Assembly (NCBI RefSeq): GCF_003466125.1
Contig: NZ_QSOC01000001.1
Location: 297,632-361,631, forward strand
Reading direction: 5' to 3'
From: Collinsella sp. TM10-22
GTDB taxonomy: Bacteria; Actinomycetota; Coriobacteriia; Coriobacteriales; Coriobacteriaceae
Length of the DNA stretch: 64,000 nt
The position numbers and the translations under genes were made by a program. This document shows, one piece after another, positions 7,698 through 14,829 of this stretch (the stretch's first letter is position 1; every line of letters starts with the position of its first letter). The notes beneath the pieces are model-generated. The model saw nothing but the letters and a program-made list of their open reading frames with translations. It searched no databases and was not told where the DNA came from.

Positions 7698-8195
7698 TTA
7701 GCGGTAGTTGGTGAACTGCAGCGGCTGGCCGTAGTCCTGGTCGCGCAGGAACTGAATCACGGTCTGCAACGCGTCCTTCGAAGCAGAGGAAACACGCAGC
7801 TTGTCGGCCTCGATGGCCACCTTGACCTTGAGCTTTTGGTCCTTGATGTCCTTGTTGATCTTCTTGGCGGTCGCCTGGTCGATACCCTCGACGATATGGC
7901 CGAGCACGCGCACGGTGCCGCCCGATGCCGCCTGCGGAGCATCCCACGAGACAGCCTTGAGGTCGATGCCGCGCTTGATGAGCTTGGAGCTCAGGACATC
8001 GATGATCTGCTTGGAGACAAAGTCAGCCGGGGCGTTGATCGTAAAGAGCTTGTCGCCCTTCGAAAGCTCAATGGTGGCGCCGGAATCCTTCAGGTCATAG
8101 CGCTGGGAAATCTCGCGCGTGGTCTGCTGGAAGGCGTTGTCGACCTCTTGCATGTTGACCTCGGACACGACGTCGAAGCTGGAATCTTTAGCCAT
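7698..8195 (-). CDS. yajQ: YajQ family nucleotide-binding protein
   Basis: The 165-residue protein begins MAKDSSFDVVSEVNMQEVDN and carries the family segments SQRYDLKDSGATIEL and KKINKDIKDQKLKVKV. YajQ proteins have two ferredoxin-like folds, bind nucleic acid or cyclic di-GMP in some species, and have no assigned enzymatic role. It sits between the RodZ-like gene and rimO with GAAAGGAAAC as ribosome binding site. The physiological function here is unknown. Confidence 0.9.
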   Translation of the reverse strand: MAKDSSFDVVSEVNMQEVDNAFQQTTREISQRYDLKDSGATIELSKGDKLFTINAPADFVSKQIIDVLSSKLIKRGIDLKAVSWDAPQAASGGTVRVLGHIVEGIDQATAKKINKDIKDQKLKVKVAIEADKLRVSSASKDALQTVIQFLRDQDYGQPLQFTNYR

Positions 8196-8221
8196 GATGT
8201 TTCCTTTCGCGTACGAGCGGC

Positions 8222-9733
8222 TTAATAGCTATCGTACGAATAGTCGGTAGAATCGGTGGGCGTCTGACCGTCAGTTGCGGTATCGGCGCCATCCGTGGAC
8301 TGGGCATCGATGCCGTCGGTGGTATCGGTACCATCAGTGGTGTCGACACCATCAGAACTTTCACCATTCTCGGAATCAGTCGTCTCCTTCTTGGGAACGG
8401 TGATCGTCACACGCGCCACGCCCGAAGTCTTGGTATCGTAACGGACCTTTTCGCCGTTCTTGGTAACGGTGACATCGGAAGGCTTGGACGTGGTGATCTC
8501 GATCGAGGACTCGGGCGTGTACTCCTGCTCAAAGGGGCCAGTCGCCTGGGCGCCATAGACCGACTTTCCATCGACCTTGACCTCAATCCACGCGGTCTTT
8601 CCCTTGGCAACGGAGACCTTGACCTTCGTTACCTCGTTCTCTTCCTTTTTAGCCGTCGTCTTGGTGGCGTCCGAATCGGTCGACTCATCCGTCGACTCAT
8701 CGGTGTCTTCGTCCTCGTCGACCGTTTCGGTCTTCTTAGAAGACTTCTTGGTCGTCGTCTTGGTAGCAGTGGGCGTCTCGGGCGTGGTCTCGGGCGTCGA
8801 AGATGCGCAGCCGCGCAGAAGTACCACGATGAGCGCGATCAGCAGCAGCGTCACGGCACCGATGCCAGCGTAGACGATACGCGGATCGAGCCCGTTGTTT
8901 TGAGGAGTACGAGATCCGCCGCGTCCACGACTGGAACTGCTGCGGCCGCCTCCCTGAGGCATACGACCACGATTGCTATCGGAACGACCACGATAGCCAC
9001 CCTGGCCCTGAAGGCCGCGCTGACCCGAGCGGGGCGCAAGTTCACCGCGGCCTTGATAGCCACGCTGGCCCGAACGCGGAGCCGAAGGGCGCTGGCCACA
9101 CGGCTGAGACTGAGAGCGAAGACGCGGCGTCACCTGCGTAGTATCGGCATCCGCATAGCCACCGCGAGAGCGTCCGGTGGAGACACCACGGTAACCGCGA
9201 TCGGAATAGCCGCCGTCGCCGTAGCCGGCACGAGGGTCACGCGCCACGCCGCGGGCAGCGGGGAGTGCACGGTCCTCGGGCATCGGCGCACTGCGGAACC
9301 GGTCACGCTGTGAGCGAATCTCCTCGCCCGAACCCGTCTCGGTAATATAACCGGCCTGCTGAGGACGCTGTCCATAGCGGGTCGAACGACCGCCCTGAAC
9401 CATCAGAAAGCGCCCGTTATCGACCGAGGAACGCGAATTGACGTAGCCGGCGGCGTCCTGAAAACGACCGCCCTGCTGCGACGTCTCGCGTTCGTATGCC
9501 ATCAGGTCGTCAAAGTAGGCATTGACGACCTCGCGCGGATTGAGGCCCAAAAAGCGAGCATAGCTCGAAATCATGCCCTGCGCATAGCCGCGCGGCGGCA
9601 TCGAAGCAAAGTTACCGGTCTCGAAAAACTCGATGATCTGCGGCCTGATTTTGATGGTGTTGGCGACCTGCTGAATGGAAAGGCCCATTCGGCGACGCTG
9701 CTCGAGCAGCATGTCACCAAAGCGTGCAGCCAT
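8222..9733 (-). CDS. rodZ: RodZ-like membrane protein: HTH domain, Arg/Gly-rich linker, one TM helix, DUF4115-like domain
   Basis: RodZ links the MreB cytoskeleton to the cell wall machinery. Residues 4-70 form the HTH_25-type helix-turn-helix (MGLSIQQVANTIKI, then FLGLNPREVVNAYF). Residues 110-280 are disordered and rich in Arg, Gly, Ser and Gln, with two copies of APRSGQRG (218-225 and 233-240). A TM helix at about 287-307 (IVYAGIGAVTLLLIALIVVLL) is followed by a Thr/Asp/Lys-rich stretch, a DUF4115-like beta domain (about 370-447) and a Thr/Asp/Gly-rich tail ending DSY. The layout is that of RodZ, but the long RG linker and acidic tail are unusual. The start overlaps the ftsK stop by 1 nt. 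MreB is not in the window, so the RodZ role is inferred. Confidence 0.8.
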   Translation of the reverse strand: MAARFGDMLLEQRRRMGLSIQQVANTIKIRPQIIEFFETGNFASMPPRGYAQGMISSYARFLGLNPREVVNAYFDDLMAYERETSQQGGRFQDAAGYVNSRSSVDNGRFLMVQGGRSTRYGQRPQQAGYITETGSGEEIRSQRDRFRSAPMPEDRALPAARGVARDPRAGYGDGGYSDRGYRGVSTGRSRGGYADADTTQVTPRLRSQSQPCGQRPSAPRSGQRGYQGRGELAPRSGQRGLQGQGGYRGRSDSNRGRMPQGGGRSSSSRGRGGSRTPQNNGLDPRIVYAGIGAVTLLLIALIVVLLRGCASSTPETTPETPTATKTTTKKSSKKTETVDEDEDTDESTDESTDSDATKTTAKKEENEVTKVKVSVAKGKTAWIEVKVDGKSVYGAQATGPFEQEYTPESSIEITTSKPSDVTVTKNGEKVRYDTKTSGVARVTITVPKKETTDSENGESSDGVDTTDGTDTTDGIDAQSTDGADTATDGQTPTDSTDYSYDSY

Positions 9734-12513
9734 CAGAATCCTCCAAACTCACGATCTTCACGTGCCATCTCGGCGTCGACAGATTTCAGCGCGGCAAGTC
9801 CCTCCTCGTCCAGCAGAACCTCGCGCGGCTTCGAACCGTCGGGCGGGCCGACGACACCCTTTTCTTCCAGCATGTCCATAATACGCCCGGCGCGCGCATA
9901 GCCAACCTTCAGACGACGCTGCAGGCCAGATGTGGAGCCAAGCTGCGAATCCACCACAATATGGGCGGCTTCCCAGATGAGCGGATCATCGTCTTGCGGC
10001 TCGGCGACTCCGGTGCGAACAATGCCGCCGCCACCCGCCATGGACATGGAAGCGGGCGCCACGGCAGACAGGATCTCCTCGTGGTAGTCGGGCTCGCTCT
10101 GCGACTTGACGAACTCGACAATCTCGTTGATTTCGTCGTCCGAAACAAAGCAGCCCTGGATACGGCGAGGCTTGCCCCAGTCGACCTTGGAGAACAGCAT
10201 GTCGCCCAAACCGGTGAGCTTTTCGGCACCCATCTGGTCGATGATGACGCGCGAGTCGATGCCCGTGGCGACGTTAAAGGCGATGCGGTTGGTGATGTTG
10301 GCCTTGATGAGACCTGTCACCACGTTGGAGCTGGGGCGCTGCGTGGCCACGATAAGATGAATACCGGCGGCACGGCCCAGCTGAGCGATACGAACGATCG
10401 ACGCCTCGACATCCTTGCCGGCGACCATCATCAGGTCCGAAAGCTCGTCGATGATGATGACCAAGTAGGGCATCTTTTGCGGCGGGTTGTCGTAATGTTC
10501 AAACTCGCCGGCGGCCTGCTTTTCGTTGTAGGTCGAGATCTTACGCACGTTGAGACGCTCGAAGACCTTCAGGCGACGCTCCATCTCGGACACGGCCCAT
10601 TGCAGAGCGCTCGCGGCTTGCTTGGGCTCGGTCACCACGGGCACATAGAGATGCGGCAGACCGTTATAGCCCGCAAGCTCGACGCGCTTGGGGTCGACCA
10701 TGATCAGGCGAACGTCCTCGGGAAGGGCGCGCATGAGCAAGGTCGTGATGATGGAGTTGATCATGACCGACTTACCGGAGCCCGTGGTACCGGCAATCAG
10801 CAGGTGGGGCATCTTGGCGAGATCGGCGACGACCGGCGTGCCCTCGGCGTCGCGGCCGATGGCGAGCTCGAGCGGACCGCCCTTCACATAGGGCAGCACG
10901 TCGCCCAGATTGACGTTCTGGCGCTTGCGGTTGGGAATCTCGATGCCCACGAGCGAGGTGCCGGGAATCGGGGCAAAGATACGCACCGACTGAGCAGCGA
11001 GCGAAAGCGCGATATCGTCCTCGAGGCTCGAAATCTTGCTCACGCGCTCGCCCTCGCCAGGTTGCAGCTTAAAGGTCGTCACCGTAGGGCCGGCGATCCA
11101 GCCGACCACGCGGGCACTGCGGCCAAACTCAAGCAACGTGGACTGCAGCGACTCGGCAGTCTGTTCAAGCTCCTTGTCCGAAGACGCGGCAGAAGCCGAC
11201 TGCGGGTTGGCATGCAGGATCTCGAGCGGCGGAAGCTTGAGGCCATCCCCTTCTTCGCCCTCGTTATCTGCAGCGTCGTCGTCCACTCCCCCATCACGAG
11301 CCGCAGCCGATTCGACAGCACTCGAGGCAGCGCCATCGGCAACCTTGGGATGCTTCAAGAAGTCGGGAATCTGAGGTGTTGCCGAGACAGGATTCACGGC
11401 AAACGGCGGCTCGGACTCGTCAATCTTATCGGGGTCGTCTTCCATCGAAAGCTGGCCGGTTACCTGGCCGCGCTTTGCATGGCGACGCGGCAGCAAAGTT
11501 GTCTTTGCGGTCTCAATCGGAGTCTCGTCGTCCTCGTCATCACCCTCGGTAAGCTCAATCTCGCTCTCGGACCAAGACGGATCGGGCTCACTCGTATTGA
11601 GCTTGGGAACCGTTTTGCCCTTCTTGGCATGTCGGCGCGGCAGCAGCGTCGTCTTGGCCCGCTCGGCCTCCACGGCATCGGACACGTCGACAAACGAATC
11701 CTCATCCTCGTCGTCATCGTCCAAAACCGGGTCCGCATCGTTGCCCATGACCGTGGTCATGGCAGCATCAGAGCCCTTTTGACGAAGAATGCTCAGATGC
11801 GGACGGGCGACACCAGGCACCGACAGGGCCTCATCGTCACCCCACGGGCTCGCGTTAACATCGGCACGACGGCGTTCGGCAAAATCTGCCGCACGATCGC
11901 GGGCGGAGCGCAGCACGCCGCCCACCGAAAAGCCAATGATAACCAGGCCCACGACGACAAGGCCCAGCAGGACTACCATCGCGATAGGCTTACCCAGGGC
12001 ATTCTGCAGCGCACTCGCAATAAACGCACCGATGTAGCCACCCGAGGCGGACAGATTTTGCGGCGTAAACATGAGGTCACACGAGTTGCTCGTACCCGGC
12101 ACCATCAGCGAAAGAATGGAGACGACGGCGATAAAGACCACGGCGCCGCCCGCAACAGAGCGCACGTTGAGCGGCGAGTCCTCGCCTAAAAAGAGCGTGG
12201 CGGCAAACAGCAAGATGACGATCGGCAACACGTAGGCGCCCAGACCAAAGCCTAAGTGGTAGAAACCGGCAACCGCAGCTGTAACGGGTGCAGTCGCCGG
12301 CGAAATCACGGCAATAAAGGACGCAATCGCCAAAACGGCAATGACCACGCCGGCGATATCGCGATTGGCTGAGGGCTCGACCAAGGGCTCAAAATCGTCG
12401 AAGTCTGCCTCGTGGCCCTTATTGGCACGCAGATGGGAACCGGCACCCTTAGCAGATGCCGGTTGGTTATTGGCCTTATTGCCTTTGGCGTTTTGTGCAG
12501 ATCCGCGCGCCAA
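9733..12513 (-). CDS. ftsK: DNA translocase FtsK/SpoIIIE
   Basis: FtsK pumps chromosomal DNA through the closing septum and activates dimer resolution. The 926-residue protein has an N-terminal membrane domain with about four helices (55-200), an acidic/Ser-rich linker (about 205-450) and the motor with Walker A GTTGSGKSVMINS and the RAAGIHLIVATQRPSSNVVTG segment. A winged-helix gamma domain (about 860-926, QRRLKVGYARAGRIMDMLEEKG) should read KOPS-like polar sequences. Residues 286-299 and 336-349 of the linker are a near-identical repeat (AKTTLLPRRHAK, then K/R, G). It lies 2 nt after rnj and overlaps the RodZ-like gene by 1 nt. Confidence 0.95.
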   Translation of the reverse strand: MARGSAQNAKGNKANNQPASAKGAGSHLRANKGHEADFDDFEPLVEPSANRDIAGVVIAVLAIASFIAVISPATAPVTAAVAGFYHLGFGLGAYVLPIVILLFAATLFLGEDSPLNVRSVAGGAVVFIAVVSILSLMVPGTSNSCDLMFTPQNLSASGGYIGAFIASALQNALGKPIAMVVLLGLVVVGLVIIGFSVGGVLRSARDRAADFAERRRADVNASPWGDDEALSVPGVARPHLSILRQKGSDAAMTTVMGNDADPVLDDDDEDEDSFVDVSDAVEAERAKTTLLPRRHAKKGKTVPKLNTSEPDPSWSESEIELTEGDDEDDETPIETAKTTLLPRRHAKRGQVTGQLSMEDDPDKIDESEPPFAVNPVSATPQIPDFLKHPKVADGAASSAVESAAARDGGVDDDAADNEGEEGDGLKLPPLEILHANPQSASAASSDKELEQTAESLQSTLLEFGRSARVVGWIAGPTVTTFKLQPGEGERVSKISSLEDDIALSLAAQSVRIFAPIPGTSLVGIEIPNRKRQNVNLGDVLPYVKGGPLELAIGRDAEGTPVVADLAKMPHLLIAGTTGSGKSVMINSIITTLLMRALPEDVRLIMVDPKRVELAGYNGLPHLYVPVVTEPKQAASALQWAVSEMERRLKVFERLNVRKISTYNEKQAAGEFEHYDNPPQKMPYLVIIIDELSDLMMVAGKDVEASIVRIAQLGRAAGIHLIVATQRPSSNVVTGLIKANITNRIAFNVATGIDSRVIIDQMGAEKLTGLGDMLFSKVDWGKPRRIQGCFVSDDEINEIVEFVKSQSEPDYHEEILSAVAPASMSMAGGGGIVRTGVAEPQDDDPLIWEAAHIVVDSQLGSTSGLQRRLKVGYARAGRIMDMLEEKGVVGPPDGSKPREVLLDEEGLAALKSVDAEMAREDREFGGF

Positions 12514-12514
12514 A

Positions 12515-14185
12515 CTAAACCTCCATGACGACCGGGATGATCATCGGACGGGTACGCGTACGGCTCCAGATAAAGTTAGAGAGCGAATCGCGCACGGCCT
12601 TGCGAATGGCATCGGAACCGCTGCTCGTAAAGCTGAACTTGCCCTTCTCGATCGTCTTCATGATGGATGCGGAGGCATCCTCGGAGAACTGGTCGTCGAT
12701 GGCAAACGAAACACCGCGGCCCGAGAACTCGATGGCCTCGATCTTCTTTTGCTTGAGCGAGACGATGGCAACAGCGGTAACCATACCGTCGTTGGCGAGC
12801 TTCTGGCGATCGCGCAGGACGATGGGGTCGGTATCGCCGATACGCAGGCCGTCGACGTAGACGACGCCAGACTCGACGGGCGTACCGCGCTTGACGATAC
12901 CGCCGCGCATCTCGAGCGTGTCACCGTTATCGAGGATAAAGATATGGTCGTCCTTGAGACCCATCTTGCGGGCCAGCTGGGCGTGTGCCCGCAGATGCAC
13001 GGCCTCACCGTGAACCGGCATAAAATACGTGGGCTTGGCCATGGCCATCAGGAGCTTGAGCTCCTCCTGGCTACCGTGACCGGAGACGTGGACGAGAGCG
13101 CGGTTCTTATCCCACACGTCGCAGCCGAGCTTGGCCAGGCTGTTGACGACCTGCTGGACGGCCTTCTCGTTGCCGGGAACAGGAGTTGCCGAAAGGATAA
13201 CGGTATCGCCCTCGTGGATGGAGAGCGTCTTGTGCTCGCCATTGGCCATGCGGGACAGGGCCGACAGCGGCTCACCTTGCGAACCGGTGCACATGACGAC
13301 AATCTTGTCGTCGGGCAGGTTATCAATGTCGAAGGCATCGATGATATCAGCGTCGTCGATGTTGAGGTAGCCCAGCTCACGCGCCACGCGGGTGTTCGTG
13401 AGCATGGAGCGACCGGTCACAACGACCTTACGGCCGCACTTGCGGGCGGCATCGCAGATCTGCTGCAGACGATGGATGTGGCTCGAGAACGACGCGACGA
13501 ACACGCGACCCGGCGCATTCTTGATGGCGTGCAGTAGGTTGGGACCAACCTCGGCCTCGGACTTGGTAAAGCCGGGAACCGTGGCATTGGTAGAGTCGGA
13601 AAGCAGCAGGTCGATGCCCTGCTTGGCAAAGCGGCTGATAGCGGCATAGTCGGGCGTAACGCCGTCGATGGGCGTCTGGTCGAGCTTAAAATCGCCGGTG
13701 TGCATAACGGTGCCCTGATTGGTGCGGATGAACACGCCCAGAGCGCCGGGGATGGAGTGTGTCATCGAGAAGAAGTCGAGCGAGATGCCGCCGAGGTTGA
13801 CATGGCTACCGCCCTTGACCTCGCGGAACTTGGGTGCGCGGATGCGGAACTCGGAAAGCTTGCCCTCGATGAAGCCGAGCGTCAGCTTGCTCGAGAAGAT
13901 GGGCACCTTGTTGTTGAGGTCCTGCAGCAGATACGGAAGCGAACCGGTGTGGTCCTCGTGGCCGTGGGTGACGATGATACCGCGGAGCTTCTCCTCGTTC
14001 TCCAGGACATAGGTGTAGTCGGGAAGCACCAGATCGATACCGGGCTGGGAGTCATCCGGAAACATGAGGCCGGCGTCGACGAGCACCATGTCGTCGCCGC
14101 ACTCAAAGACCGTCATGTTCTTGCCGATGCCATCAAGGCCGCCGAGCGGGATGATCTTCAAGGGAGATGATTTTTTAGCTGCCAT
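12515..14185 (-). CDS. rnj: Ribonuclease J
   Basis: RNase J is a metallo-beta-lactamase/beta-CASP nuclease with 5'-3' exo- and endonuclease activity in mRNA decay and rRNA maturation. The 556-residue protein has the zinc motif THGHEDHTGSLPYLL, a second motif THSIPGALG, the beta-CASP region with SDSTNA and MCTGSQGEP, and the C-terminal HVSGHGSQEELKLLM. An upstream in-frame start would add 51 unrelated residues; the ATG at 14185 gives the family N-terminus, although GAAAGGAAA is about 11 nt away. The long, palindrome-rich region upstream lies between it and pnp. Confidence 0.95.
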   Translation of the reverse strand: MAAKKSSPLKIIPLGGLDGIGKNMTVFECGDDMVLVDAGLMFPDDSQPGIDLVLPDYTYVLENEEKLRGIIVTHGHEDHTGSLPYLLQDLNNKVPIFSSKLTLGFIEGKLSEFRIRAPKFREVKGGSHVNLGGISLDFFSMTHSIPGALGVFIRTNQGTVMHTGDFKLDQTPIDGVTPDYAAISRFAKQGIDLLLSDSTNATVPGFTKSEAEVGPNLLHAIKNAPGRVFVASFSSHIHRLQQICDAARKCGRKVVVTGRSMLTNTRVARELGYLNIDDADIIDAFDIDNLPDDKIVVMCTGSQGEPLSALSRMANGEHKTLSIHEGDTVILSATPVPGNEKAVQQVVNSLAKLGCDVWDKNRALVHVSGHGSQEELKLLMAMAKPTYFMPVHGEAVHLRAHAQLARKMGLKDDHIFILDNGDTLEMRGGIVKRGTPVESGVVYVDGLRIGDTDPIVLRDRQKLANDGMVTAVAIVSLKQKKIEAIEFSGRGVSFAIDDQFSEDASASIMKTIEKGKFSFTSSGSDAIRKAVRDSLSNFIWSRTRTRPMIIPVVMEV

Positions 14186-14396
14186 AGGTAAGTGTGGTTT
14201 CCTTTCTTCGAAACGGGTCTGGAACAACCGACGGGGCGCTTCTGGCAAACCGACCGCCGGGAACGTACAAACATGCATCACAGAGTCGATGCAATAACCA
14301 AAATATGATACCCATTTGCACGAGCACAGACCACCCATGCATCAAAGCCCCATCCAAACCGGTCTATCCCGCCGGTTTCCCGTGGGGCGGGCACTG

Positions 14397-14476
14397 ATGA
14401 AGTTTCCTGCTCTACAGTCCTGCTCACGACGGAGGCCACATTAAGTGGCCTCCTGTTCGTGCGGAACTCGCGATAA
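14397..14476. repeat. 80-bp structured repeat element, left copy
   Basis: This copy is 68/80 identical to the reverse complement of 14673-14752. Both ends (24 nt ATGAAG...; 19 nt ending CGCGATAA) are conserved, and a central hairpin GGAGGCCAC-ATTAA-GTGGCCTCC differs from the other copy by paired substitutions. It lies about 210 nt upstream of the rnj start codon. Confidence 0.75.
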
Positions 14477-14502
14477 TCTTAGCCCGTGCCGGGGCCGCTG
14501 AG

Positions 14503-14553
14503 CCCTGACCTGCCAATATGAGATAGGTTTATTTTGGTAGGTTTTATCAGGGG
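14503..14553. repeat. Imperfect hairpin CCCTGA-CCTGCCAA ... TTGGTAGG ... TCAGGG
   Basis: An AT-looped palindrome with stems CCTGCCAA/TTGGTAGG (one G-T) and CCCTGA/TCAGGG. Its outer sequence resembles the hairpin at 36410-36465 downstream of pyrF (CCCTGACCTGC and CAGGGG on the same sides). It may be a member of a dispersed intergenic family. Confidence 0.4.
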
Positions 14554-14634
14554 AAATACTGCTGTGTCTATCTACTGATCTGAAATCTGACTACTGAATA
14601 GACTGTCTAACTAAATAGCGAGCGGCACTAACCA

Positions 14635-14783
14635 GCCCTTTTGCTTGCGCCCGGGAGGGCCGCATATGAAGTTTATCGCGAGTTCCGCACGCAAAGGAAA
14701 GCACTTAATGCGCTTTCCGTCTTGCGCGGGACTGTAGAGCAGGAAACTTCATATGCGGCCCTCCCGGGCGCAAGCAAAAGGGC
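14635..14783. repeat. 149-bp palindrome with perfect 40-bp arms enclosing the right 80-bp copy
   Basis: Arms 14635-14674 and 14744-14783 are perfect reverse complements over 40 nt; the loop is 69 nt and contains an inner hairpin GGAAAGC/GCTTTCC. The arms extend into the ends of the 80-bp element (14673-14752) and into the T-tract of the pnp terminator. Such a structure in RNA would be an extended double strand just 3' of pnp, a possible RNase III-type substrate (inference). Confidence 0.8.
14673..14752. repeat. 80-bp structured repeat element, right copy
   Basis: Inverted partner of 14397-14476. Its central stem, read in the sense of the left copy, is GGAAAGCGC-ATTAA-GTGCTTTCC. Three base pairs have changed on both sides (G-C to A-T twice, C-G to G-C once) and one A-T has become G-T, so pairing is kept while sequence differs. 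Confidence 0.75.
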
Positions 14784-14806
14784 GACCCCTGTACGGAGTC
14801 GCCCTT
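14778..14806 (-). terminator. pnp intrinsic terminator
   Basis: Minus strand: GGGCGAC-TCCGTACAGG-GGTCGCCC-like stem followed by TTTTGCTT, 23 nt after the pnp stop. This is a convincing Rho-independent terminator, and it separates pnp from rnj transcription. Confidence 0.8.
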
Positions 14807-14829
14807 GTTGAGCTGCTTATGTGTAGCTA

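Larger units (their letters stand above)
14186..14829. other. 640-bp intergenic region pnp-rnj, rich in inverted repeats
   Basis: No credible gene was found here. Going down from pnp it holds the pnp terminator (14778-14806), a 149-bp palindrome with perfect 40-bp arms (14635-14783), an AT-rich stretch (14520-14630), a CCCTGACCTGC hairpin (14503-14553), a second copy of the 80-bp element inverted relative to the first (14397-14476), and a CCCGCC/GGCGGG hairpin near 14370-14391. From about 14360 to 14186 the rnj leader shows no further structure that I can name. The rnj promoter was not identified with confidence. Confidence 0.7.

Noticed and set aside
5805..8225. Very long plus-strand open frame opposite pgsA, rimO and yajQ
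   Set aside because: Its product is low-complexity, His/Asp/Leu/Gly-rich with no domain, and mirrors well-identified minus-strand genes; high GC keeps the antisense frame open.
9724..12189. Long plus-strand open frame opposite ftsK
   Set aside because: Same reason: antisense shadow of a clear FtsK gene, with no plausible ribosome binding site or family resemblance.
14340..14365. Further TTTGG repeat upstream of rnj
   Set aside because: Only one TTTGG followed by CTTTG; spacing and heptamer do not match the TTTGGTC core.
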